A stretch of 64,000 bases of DNA, taken from NCBI GenBank assembly GCA_950022655.1, contig OX465580.1, positions 5,131,122-5,195,121 of the forward strand, read 5' to 3'. The translations under genes were made by a program, and so were the position numbers. Origin of the DNA: Alentia gelatinosa (Eukaryota > Annelida > Polychaeta > Phyllodocida > Polynoidae). The notes under the pieces were generated by a model. It was not told the origin of the DNA. It saw only the letters and a program-made list of their open reading frames with translations, and did no database searches. This document shows, piece by piece, positions 1 through 12,100 of the stretch (positions are counted from its first letter, which is position 1; each line of letters begins with the position of its first letter).

Positions 1-123
1 AGATCCTCTAGGGCAGCGACAGCTGGATTCGGTCGAGACTTTGTGTTCGCCAGCATTGCCTCATCCTCCGAATCCAGTTCATCTTGGAAACCAGCAACAA
101 GTGGATTCCCACCTTCGCCCTCA
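1..123 (-). CDS. RABL6: RABL6 coding exon 11, cut by window edge
   Basis: Begins at residue 485. It encodes [20 protein letters not shown] and continues to the window edge without a stop. The GNPxVAGFQD block is a RABL6 signature. Acceptor TTTTTCAG|TGAGGG. Whether the exon ends at or beyond base 1 cannot be told. Confidence 0.88.
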
Positions 124-3100
124 CTGAAAAACATCAAGGCAAGAAATAACCACACGAACTAGATTTTCATCTTCAGCTTATCACAAAACATATAAAGAAC
201 GACTGAACATATTATTGGCTTAGCCATCATATACCCATCTTTATCTATGGGAAACTGAGTGAATTATCAACTAGACAGGCCATACTTGGTATCACAACAT
301 CCTAATTTGTACCATCAGCCATATCTTGCTAAAAACAAGTCTTGCACTCACACCTACTTTCCACACTCCAGATATAAAAGTTTCGAATTCCATAAGCGCA
401 AGAGTAAGCGGTGGTTGACCAAGCAACAGCATAATGCTTTGTATGTTGTTTGTTGGATTGTTTTAACCCTTTCCCTGCAGCACCCAGTTCCTCTGACCAC
501 CATTGTTCAGCAGGCATTGCCTGCATAAACGACCCTGCTACAGAAGGCAGGTAATTGGAAAAAAGCAATGTCACATGATGTGTCATGTGATTTGAGTAAT
601 TTACCTTGGTAGCTGATGATATTTCGTAATACCAAATCAAAGGTCAATATGCTGTTTTTACTATGTCAAAATTTCTTTCAATTCAAACAATTATTTTTTT
701 ATTTATTGAATTTTGTATATAAGTATCAATTAGCCAAGGGAATGCCTGGAGGCATCATGCTGCTGTTAAAGGGTTAATGTCCAGTTAACCATTACAGGTC
801 CTTCCAAGACTTTCTCAAGGTTCCCTTACACCACAAGGGTGGTGATCGAATCTATGTGATGAATTTAGGTAGAAATCTCACCCCTACACATTTACCGGGG
901 TGAGAGTTCTTTTACTTCCCACATCACATAGATATGGTATGAGAAGGACTGGCCTTTGATATAGCAGTAAGTCTACCACTGCTGGGGATGAAGGAGAAAG
1001 ATGGCTGTACACCACACCACATAGACATGGTATGAGAAGGACTGGTCTTTGATATAGCAGTAAATCTACCACTGCTGGGGATGAAGGAGAAAGGTGGCTG
1101 TACACCACACCACACAAACATGATATGAGAAGGACTGGCCTTTGATATAGCAGTAAGCCTACCACTGCTGGGGATGAAGGAGAAAGATGGCTGTACACCA
1201 CACCACATAGACATGGTATGAGAAGGACTGGTCTTTGATATAGCAGTAAATCTACCACTGCTGGGGATGAAGGAGAAAGGTGGTTGTACACCACACTGCA
1301 TAGACATGGTATGAGAAGGACTGGCCTTTGATATAGCAGTAAATCTAACACTGCTGGGGATGAAGGAGAAAGGTGGCTGTACACCACACCACATAGACAT
1401 GGTATGAGAAGGACTGGTATTTGATATAGCAGTAAATCTACCCCTGCTGGGGATGAGGGAGAAAAGTGGCTGCAGTGGGACTCAAACCCACAACCTTGGT
1501 GACTTAACCTAACTACCACGATGGAACCAACATTCACTCCGTGCCATACAGGCTTGGCGGTGAGAGTTCCCGAGCCCCAGTCTCACCTGTCACTGGTGTC
1601 CGCTGTCGGCGGGGCTGATGACCCGAAGCCTTTCACGTCCTTCGTGTCCTCCAGGAAACTGGCATCGAGACCTTCATCAGGCGCAAAGTCCTCGATGCTG
1701 CCCACTGGTTCTGCGGAAGCTGATGCCGATAGAGCTGAAATGAAATCCAAACATAAATTAACAATTTTAGACGTTGCGGGTAGGATGTAGCGACTATGAG
1801 TATCCCAAAAAAAAATTGGGATAAAATCGGGGCCCCGATTTCCGAAATTTTATTTTGGGTAAAATCGGGGACCGATTGACACAAATCGGGGTACCGATTT
1901 ATGCCAGAAAAGTTCCCACACATAAATTAAAAATTCACAGGGTTCGTTGGTTGGTGTTTTACTCTGTAGCAATAGCCAGGGTCATATCATAGCGAGACTG
2001 AATCAACGAGACGAGAATTTTAGTTTTGGTTTTGTTGGTTTTGTTTACTTGAAATCCTCGGGGAACCTGAGGGTATATAGGGACTAACTCATGGTTCAGC
2101 TTTTCTCGCTGGTTTTACACCACAAGGGTGGTGATTGAATCTATGAGATGAATTCAGACATTTACCGAGGTGAGAGATCTTTTACTTCCCACACCACATA
2201 GACATGGTAAGAGAAGGACTAACCTTTGATATAGCAGTAAGTCTACCACTGCTGGGGTTGAAGGAGAAAATTAGCTGCTGTGGGACTCAAACCCACAAAG
2301 TCCCACAACCTTGGGATTATGAGACAAGAGCTCTTTACTACTGAGCTAACTCCCAACCCCGGTCGCTTTAGTTATGCTTACATGCAGGCATATCCGGCCT
2401 GCACCATGCAGAGGCGAGGCGACCAAGAGGGTGAACAGATTGGTAATTTCTGTCCACCCCGGCCGGCCACAAGTGAGTGTATTATGATGTCAATGTTAAG
2501 TGTTTACAGAGCCGCCATAGTGTATATCATTAGGGATTATATTTTTGCTCCCCAGCACTATGGGACTATTTTCCCGTAATCAATTGCTTTGAGGCTGTAA
2601 TCAATGGGTTTCAAATCTGTAATCAATGGGTTTATGGGTTCTGACAACATAGAAACAATGGGTTGTGGTTTACTCTGGCCCAATACACTTTCAATGGGGA
2701 CTTTGCAATCGATGGATAATAAAATTGAAATCGTAGAAGGTAAAAGGCACTCTATAGCGTGTATTTCTCCCATATAGCATGGCTTTGAGGCTGCATACCA
2801 CAGATTGGAATCTGTATACCACAGTTATGGTATCTGACAGGTTTTATATAATGGGTTGTGGTTTATTGAATCCCCATACATTCTCAATGGAGAATTTGTA
2901 TATGATGGATATTACACAATGGGTCGTGGTTTACTAAGTCTCCATACATTTTCAAGGGATAATAAACTTTGATATTCAAATAAGATTCTCACCTCCAGAA
3001 AGATCCCCTGCTTTCTCCTTCTCTTTATCCTTCTTGCCGAACCAGCGCGACATGAAGCCGCCAGACTTCTCGGCTGACGGCGTGGTGGCGGGGGTGGTCG

Positions 3101-6100
3101 CTGGTGTTGTGCTTGGTGTGGCGGCTGGGGTCGGGGAGGCAGGCGTGGCGGCTGTGGTGGAGGGTGTGTCAGACGCGCTGTTCACCGGATGCGATACATT
3201 GGGAGCTGACACTGATGACGTCATGGCGCGTGTCGGCGGGGAGGGCGCTGATAGCGCCATCTGGAGGCCCGGTATGGGTCTGGCCGGGGGCGCTGTGAAT
3301 AAAAAATAGGTAAATTCTACATTTATTCTTTTTCTTTTTACATCAAAATCCATGTAAACAACAAACAAGAGCTAAGAGTGCATTTTGAAATAGAAATATT
3401 GGCCTTTAAAGGCCAAATTAGCAGGTGGACGCATTTAAAACTCTATACAAGGTCCACCCATAATTAATTACTATGAGATCAAGGAAGCCCCCCAGGAGTT
3501 GGAAGGAATTGGAGATATAGGGGAGGGGGAAAGGGAGATGTTGGGTTACCATAGGAGAAACTTATACAAGTCTTGTGCATATCTTACAAGTCTTTGATTA
3601 CTGGGCCTGTCAGGTGTTTGGGGAATTTCATAAAGTAGTTTGTCTTTTTAAAATCTATGTCAGAATACTAAATAATAAAACTATAGGATATTGCATTGCC
3701 ATAAAACTTGTCCAGAAAAAAGAAATCATTTACCTATCTGTACTTAGTTATGGCTCCATCTAGTGTTAGTTTGTCATACTACAGGCTCCATGTTCAAAGT
3801 GAGGCTGAGCTTCAACCAGATACTTAGTGTTCTTATAAGGATATAGGTATAGGGCATGTGCCAATATGCTTGGAGAGTGACAGCAACTAGATTCCTCTGG
3901 GGGAACATGACTGCACTAAAATTCAAAAATGGCTGCTACCCCCCCCCCCCCCCATGCTCTGAAATTAGGCAAAAATACATGAATACATGCCAAATACAAG
4001 TTTAACCTAAATAATGACACTTCCTAGAGGGTAACCAACTGTCAGTGCCACTTATGGAGATGGTAAATGGTACACCAATGCTCACTGCAAATCATTATTG
4101 AGTAAACTTCTGTTTCAGTATGCCCATTCCAACCAAAATCCCCCCCACTTTCAACAAATACTTGAATATCTCAGTAAATATAGAATCTACCTAGAAAATT
4201 CCACTTCCTAGCACCTACTGCTTTTTATTCTCTTTCAAATGAGGCATATCATATTATGATTCAACCAGTTCGAGGGATAGAAATATGTGCATAAAGGAGT
4301 TCTTAAAAATGGACCTGTGACTACAATAGTCCCCCCCCCCCCAAACTGAATTCACTATTTTTTTTAAATCCATACCAAAATACTAAATATCTAAACTGTA
4401 AGGCATTGTACCACCATAAAACCTTCTGTCCAAAACAGAAATTATATTCCTATCTGTACTTAGTTAGCTATAAAAGGCAAAAATGTGGTCAGGTCATCTA
4501 GTGACTTTACAAGCATGTGTACTACATAGACAATAATCAATGGTTTTGTGGACAGGCAGCCGTAAACCACGAGTGGTTGACACGTAGTAATACACGAGCG
4601 CTGGCAAGTGTATTACGAGGTCAACTGCGAGTGGTTTACAGAGCTGCCTGTCCACAAAATAATCGTTTGTTGCATTTATTATCCATCTTTTTGAATGAAT
4701 TAAACCCAGTAATTGCCACATTAACGGGTATAACAATAGGAACTATTTCTTTGCTCTCTAGCAAAAGGGACTATTTTTCCCGTATACCATGGTTTTGAGG
4801 CCGTATACCACAGGTTTGAATCCATATACCACAGTTATGGTATCTGACAGGTTTTATACAATTGGTTGTGGTTTACTGAGTCCCCATACATTTTCAACGG
4901 GGGCTTTGTATACGATGAATAATAAAGTACGCTATAGCCATAACCTAAATGCCAACCGTCCACCTGCTAATAAGATATCCATGTGTTGAGACAGTCCAGT
5001 GGCGGAAGAGATCAGTTGTGAAACCTACCCTTATGTATCGATGCTATGTGAACATCTTGCTATTTACAACTATCTTTACACGAAACCATTGGTTATTTAC
5101 TTGCAAAAGGCCACTAAGACACCGAATTGTTGTAAAGAGACTGTTCTAATAAAGACTACATCAAACAGAATTGGGCGGCACTCCAGTTGTACATGTCTCC
5201 CTAACTGGTTATTTACTATACACCCATGCCGTATATGCTGTAAATACGTACTGCCTCACCATCTAACCTAAAAAATACTGTACATAACAGTGTTCCATAT
5301 TGTAAAATATGGAACACTGTTCCGTACATGTGGACTAAAACATTAATTGTTAGACAAAATTAAGTTAATACAAGCTACAAAACTCATTGATAATACACGG
5401 TTCATACGGAACTCGGCTTAAATGCCTCATTCCGTACAAACCGTAAATTAACATCGCGTTTTGTACCTTATACAGCATGGTCAGGACACTCTATGCAATC
5501 ACTTGATAAGATATCCATGTGTTGAGACAGTCCAGTGGGGGAAAAGACTAGTTGTGAAACCTACCCTTATGTATCGATGCTATGTGAACATCTTGCTATT
5601 TACAAATATCTTGACACAAAACCATTGGTTATTTACTTAATAAGATTTGTTTGTTTGTTTGTTGGATTGATTTAACATCCAGTCAACCATTATAGGTTCT
5701 TACCAGACTTTCTCAAGGTTCTTTTACACCACAAGGGTGATGATCGAATCTATGTATTGAATTCAGGTAGAAATCTCACCCCTTCACATTTACTGAGGTG
5801 AGAGTTCTTTTACTTCCCACACCACATAAACATGGTATGAGAATGATGGCCTTTGTTATAGCAGTAAATCTACCACTGCTGGGGGTGGGACTCAAACCCA
5901 CAAAGTCCTACAAGTCCTACAAGTCCGGTGCTCTAACCACTGAGCTAACTCCCCACCCCCCACTTAATAAGATATCCATGTGTTGAGACAGTTTGGTGGG
6001 GGTTGAAAACAGTTGCGAAACTCACCCTCGCGTATCGGTGCTATGTGAACATCTTGCTATTTACAAATATCTCTACACGAAACCATTGGTTATTTACTTA

Positions 6101-9100
6101 ATAAGATATCCATGTGTTGAGACAGTTTGGTGGGGGTTGAAAACAGTTGCGAACCTCACCCTCGCGTATCGGTGCTATGTGAACATCTTGCTATTTACAA
6201 ATATCTCTACACAAAACCATTGGTTATTTACTTAATAAGATATCCATGTGTTGAGACAGTTTGGTGGGGGTTGAAAACAGTTGCGAACCTCACCCTCGCG
6301 TATCGGTGCTATGTGAACATCTTGCTATTTACAAATATCTCTACACGAAACCATTGGTTATTTACTTAATAAGATATCCATGTGTTGAGACAGTTTGGTG
6401 GGGGTTGAAAACAGTTGCGAACCTCACCCTCGCGTATCGGTGCCGGTGTGGAGGAGGCTGGCGTGGATGGCGCAGACACAGACGTGGTGCTGTTGTTGGT
6501 GGCCGCGACAGCCGCAGCCTCCGCTGCCACGCGTACCTCCGATTCCTTCACCTTGGCTTCCTGTATGGCGTTCTCTGCCAACTTCTCCTGGGCTTGTCGC
6601 CGCTTCTCTGTCAGACTCTCCAGGAACCTGTAACGCGAGAACAAACTCTCCAAAGTGACGGAACATAAACACAGCAATGACGGCAGACGGTATCACAGAA
6701 AAATTGGAAATTTAAAACCATTTTTAACATCAACATAGAACATAGTGGCTAATATTGATATACTATAGAGGAAACCTATGAAAGTTTAGGGTCAGAGCTC
6801 GGATAACATCGAGTTTAAATCACATAGTGATTCACAAGGCGAAGCCACATGAATTACATAGCGATTCAAAAAGATAGGATCAAGCTCTGACCCTAAACTT
6901 GAAAAGGTTTCTGAATTTGTCTCACCCTTCACATTGACTAATGGGCTAACCTTTGTGAAATAGTCCCCTATTGAATATATTTTTTAAATACTCCATGGGC
7001 GTTGAATACGAGTTCCCAATGTTAATTCTATGGGGAAAAATACCAGGGGTGAGATAAATATGTATATACAGTAGACTCTCGCTATTGCGACCACCTTAGA
7101 AATTGAACAAATATCGTCACATTGGCGAGGTGGTCGCATTACAGACTAAAGGACAAAATCCACCAGGCCGATTTCTCACCCGATCAATTGTTCCTGGGCC
7201 CTTAAGAGGAAGCTCACGTATTGTAATTTATTTAATTCTGATAATAATAGTTAAATAAATGACCATTTTCAAAGATTTGAGCAATTCTAGGGCATCCGAT
7301 AATAATCGACGATTCTCTAGCTACGGAATCGGCTACCGTCGGTCCAGTGGAACCAGACCATAAGATAGCAGATACCATATCATGGTATCATAACATATTG
7401 ATATACATTTGATTATGGTTTCAGAGTGGGCTTCTATTTCTTAATTACACCTATGGTATCTGTTTATCTCATTTATACACCCTTTTTAAGGTATATAATT
7501 TAAAATATTCAGATTTAGACATACAGCTGGTCGCATTAGTGAGAGCAAGTTTGACATTTAGATCTTGAAATGAGTGGTCGCAAGAGCGAGGTGGTCACAT
7601 CACTTAGCATTTTGTAAACAATGACAAGAGGGTGAAATGTCCGTAATTAAGGGGTGGTCGTTTTAGTAAGTCAGGGTTCGTACATAGACAGCCTAATAAA
7701 ATTCCAGGCTTTTTCCAGGCTTTTCCAGGCTCTAATATTGTTTTTTCCAGGCACATCTGGTCACTGTTTTTAAAACCATGTCTGATTCATCACCAAATTT
7801 AGTCTTCCTTACTACCTAGAGGTTTGGGATAGATATCTTCAAAATTATTTTTTTGCCACTTTTAAATATGAAGACAAATAATCAAATCCATTCTATATTA
7901 TTAGCAATTTCCTAAACATGGTCAAATAAAGGATTTTTTGGAGCTATTTAATCCAAGTCACTAAAATTTCATTGGCAGTCAGGCTACATAGTTAAGGAAA
8001 GCTAATAATGACCAGAATTTCATAGACTAAAGAAAAAAGTTTTTATGCAAGACTAAATTTTCCAGGCTCTTCCAGGTTTTTCCAGGCTCTCTGTGAGAAT
8101 TCCAGGCTTTTCCAGGCCTGGAAAACCCAAAAGCATAATTCCAGGCTTTTCCAGGTTTTCCAGGCTCTGTACGAACCCTGGTAAGTCTACTCTATATACA
8201 TATTCTAATTTATTACCCAACTAATACAGAGTTTCCATACTAACCTATAGTACCTGCTAATCGCTACTGAGTAGAATATGGATAGCCATATTCTCCTAGG
8301 AGAATATTGAATAAGAAAAATCTCTGTCGTGCAAAGTTGTGCGTGGGAAAATTTTGTTTTTCCTTTGATAACTTATATTTAGAATGCGGACTAATAAATA
8401 CAACATTACCATGATTTTGATCTGCGTGGTCATATTTTCCTTGACCTTGACACTATGCAAAATCCTCACATTCGCTTCGACATTACTAGGCCTAAAATAG
8501 GCTGAGAATATGACTAGTTAAATTTGTATTTATCTTTATTATACTGCTATTTTTAGTATTTTTTAGAGAGATAGATGTTAAACTAAACAGGAGATGCCAC
8601 TCTAAAATGGCCATACTGTCAGTGCGTAGGAAATATTGTAATTCCGTCATTTGTCGGCAAACTTGCATCCATAGACCCTATTGAGGTATCCCAGAATTCA
8701 GTCTGTTTACAAGTTCCGGTGCTCGCTGGTTGCTGACATTGTATGGTGATAGACCCTTGAACCGTAACCCACAATTATCCAGTTTAACCGTTTTCAGAAA
8801 TCTTCAAATTGAAATTCTGATGCCAGATAAGGAAATTTCAGCTATTTCTACATATAAATCCGAAATTATATGTAGTTTCTCCAATTATAAATAAGGAAAC
8901 TGTGGTTCATGCGGTCGTGGTGTGCCCAGTCAGTCGCGAGCGGAACTTGTATTTACCCCGGGCGATAATGGGGAGTTTAGTAACCTCTGGAGGGCGTATG
9001 AATCTACTTTATAAATCAAGAAACACTTGTGCTACATTGAAAATGACAACTTGCTGTTAGTTCTAAACCATGTAACTATAGTTTTTTTTAATATTTTTTT

Positions 9101-12100
9101 CGTTTTGTCGGGGTTTACGAGAAAATCCATGGTTGGAAAAAATGTTGCTTTAGTTTGTTTGTGTGTTTGGGTAGTTTAACGTCCAATTTGTTCAATTCGA
9201 CTTACTTTGGTTTACTTTAGTCAAATTTGCATATCCTGTTGGAATAACAAGGTACGCTGCCTGGTTGATCCAGGTATGTTTATTATAACCCCGCTCAGGC
9301 TAGGATATTACTACGCGTCAACTACACGGAGTATAGATCCACTAGTATCAGAAACATGTCAATATTGTATATTAATCTAAATCATCAAAGTATAAACATA
9401 AACCAGATTGAGACACAACATAACTCTGTGTTTCCCCGATATAAACAGTAGGAAACCTATTATTGTTTTTGTGTTATTATTTTTTAATTAATGACCAATT
9501 AGTGACTAATGAAATAAATTCCATTACGTCCTATTAATGGAGAACACCACAATCAGGTTAGAACGGTGAAGTGTTATGAGAAATAAAAATAGTCCAGTTT
9601 TAGGTTGCGCTATGACATTAATATCTAAACAACAGGATGACCATAGGGGCCATCCATAAAGTATGTAGAAAATGAGGGGGGGGGGGGGGGAGATAAATTC
9701 TGGAAATTTTGCGTTATGTCCGTTCTTTAATCTATTGCATATGATACGAAAAGTTTTTCTGAGAATTTGAAGCTGGCCCCATGAGAGAGGCACAATTAAG
9801 AAATATAATTTCATGAAGCAAACCTACAGGGGGCCAGCCAGAAAGTAGTATATACTGAGGGTTTTTTTGTTTTTGTTTTTTTTGTTTTTTTTTATTTATG
9901 CACACAATTCACCCCGAAGGATGGTTTTACATTATGGCGATATGACGCGTAGGTCGTTTCTTCATTCCATGTCGAAAGTTATCTCGATACAATACCTTTG
10001 TCAGGTGTGAAATAACTGAACACAAACATTTATGAATTATGATTATGAGATGTGATGGATTGATTTATACGGATGAATGGAAAAATACGGATGAATGGAG
10101 ATGCGGTCAAAAATATTTTGGAAATTTTGCGTATGCGCCTTCTGTGTTTTATTGTGTACAAGATCAGGAAGGGGGGGGGGGGGAGGTTAAAAATTTCGGA
10201 AATTCTGCATACATACTTTATGGATGGCTCCCAAGGAATGAATCGTGCATATTTAACAAAAAATTTAGAGGTTTTATCTCAAATTTTTATATTTTCAGAT
10301 ACATTAGTTGATGAAATAGAATTATGTGATGTACGCATGGACTTTTAAATGATGTTACAGGCATTTTCCACAGAAATAAAGGATGATAAAGAAATTTTCA
10401 AATTTTCAGAAAAAGTATTTAAATGAAAATAAATGATGCCTTCCTTGATCATTTACAAAATCTGCGCATCTTACTTGATAATGAAGCTTAGTGTTTAAGT
10501 CCATCACCAAGCGAAGTTAATTCTTGGAAAAAAAAACTACGTACTCTGGCTGAAGTAGATAGCTAGTAATGAGAAATGAATTTATGTTATTGCATTATCT
10601 TCACCTCAAAATACAACATGATTCTCAAACAGTTTCTGATGATGTTAGCTTCTATGACAATTCTAAGATTTAAACAGCCATCAAAGTTGATTTACTGATG
10701 TCAGAGACAGGCACTGCCTCTGCTATCCATACAGAATAAGGTTTACAGTTAGGGTATGGCAAAAGTGGATGAAAAGCGAACTCGTAAACTCCACTCTGTA
10801 TACAGCCGAGTGAATATCGCGTAGCGGTCAAACGAGTTGGAGAAAAATGACCTTGATCAAAACAACTCGCTTTCTGCATTTATCTCACCCTGTACAGACT
10901 ATATGAACGGATGCCACACAGGATATAGACCATGGAGAATGGACTACAATACTCATAGGGGCATCGAGAATGAGTTCCCAATGTTAAGCCAATGGAACAA
11001 AAATACCAGGGGTGAGATAAAGAACCGATGCTAAACTTAAGATCCACACAGGTATTCCCATACTCAAACGTCAATACAATATATCAGCCATCCGTCAGTT
11101 ATTTAGGCAATTCTGTTTACGGTGCCTGCCGAGTTTGGTGATTTTTTGTACAGGGTGTACAGTAGGAGTAGGGCAAAAGGGTTAAAAGCTACCATGCCCT
11201 CTAGTGGATGACCAGAAAACTAGGACTGTGGCAGGGTACCAGTCAACTTAGGTTTTCCAGATTCTCAGCAATCGTATGACTGGAAATTTTTAGTGCTTTT
11301 TTTGTTTTTTATCCATTGTACACAGATGTAGTCTTATTCAAATTGTATAGACGCGGCAATTGATCTTCACCATCCCGCAGTACAACCACGAATAGAGAGA
11401 AATGGGTCTGGGTGAACGCGTTTTTCGCGAGTCCCCTCGTTTGAAATTTTTTTTCCAACGAGTGCAAGCCATTGCATGAAAACGAAAGAATTTTTAGCAA
11501 CACAGATAAAGTCTTAGCCACGTTTTCAAAAAATATTTTAGAAAAAAAGTTTTTAAAGAAGAAGAAAAATGGAAATATTCAGTGTAAAGAGTGAACTTGC
11601 TGAGACATTCTCAACCTATTGGTTAAAAGTTTAGGTTGAACAGAGCAGGTCTCTACTGAGGCTCAACAACCCACAATCTGTAAATAAATTATGGATATTT
11701 AAGGTGTTATATGAACGTTTCAGAAATATTTGGGGGATAATGGTTGCTTAATAAAGATGAAAGTTAACATTATGGAACTTTAAAATAATATGTCTCAATC
11801 TAATTGATGGTTTTGCCTTAAGGCAGATACCACTAAAAAATTCAGATTATGAAAGTTAGAAATAATATATATTAATCTGATTGGTGGATTTGCATTAAGG
11901 CAAATACCAGCCCAAAACTGAAAAAGTTACTATGGATTGAGAAAGTTAATCCAACCTCTGATGTTTGTAATGGTGTAAGTTACAGTCGACGAATGCTTAA
12001 TAAACGCTACTCTACTTTTAAAAAGAAGAAGCTACCATGGAACTTACAGGTCATAGTTCTGTTCCTCTGATTCTTCGTGTATGTCAAGTTCATCGACAAC

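Larger units (their letters stand above)
4968..6427 (-). repeat. 134-bp repeat copied from the RABL6 exon 8 donor
   Basis: Tandem 134-bp units sit immediately downstream of exon 8. Each contains, on the minus strand, GCACCGATACGCGAGG (the last 16 bases of exon 8) followed by GTGAGG. Near-identical junction copies occur at about 6286, 6152 and 6018; diverged copies lie at about 5557 and 5020, where the donor reads GGTAGG. The row is interrupted by a SINE-like insertion at 5647-5961 and, between 5.2 and 5.5 kb, by a hairpin element. Confidence 0.92.

Noticed and set aside
884..1537. 217- and 158-codon ORFs on the minus strand
   Set aside because: The 93-bp period is 31 codons, so several frames stay open; the sequence is the body of a SINE-like repeat also present at 24.0, 35.2 and 38.8 kb.
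3034..3309. Plus-strand ORFs rich in Gly/Val/Ala
   Set aside because: Antisense shadow of RABL6 exon 9, whose S/T/P/A-rich codons leave the opposite strand open.
9254..9268. Match to the 5' end of 18S rRNA (CCTGGTTGATCC)
   Set aside because: Only about 12 bases match and the following sequence does not; it lies in a hairpin repeat half-copy.
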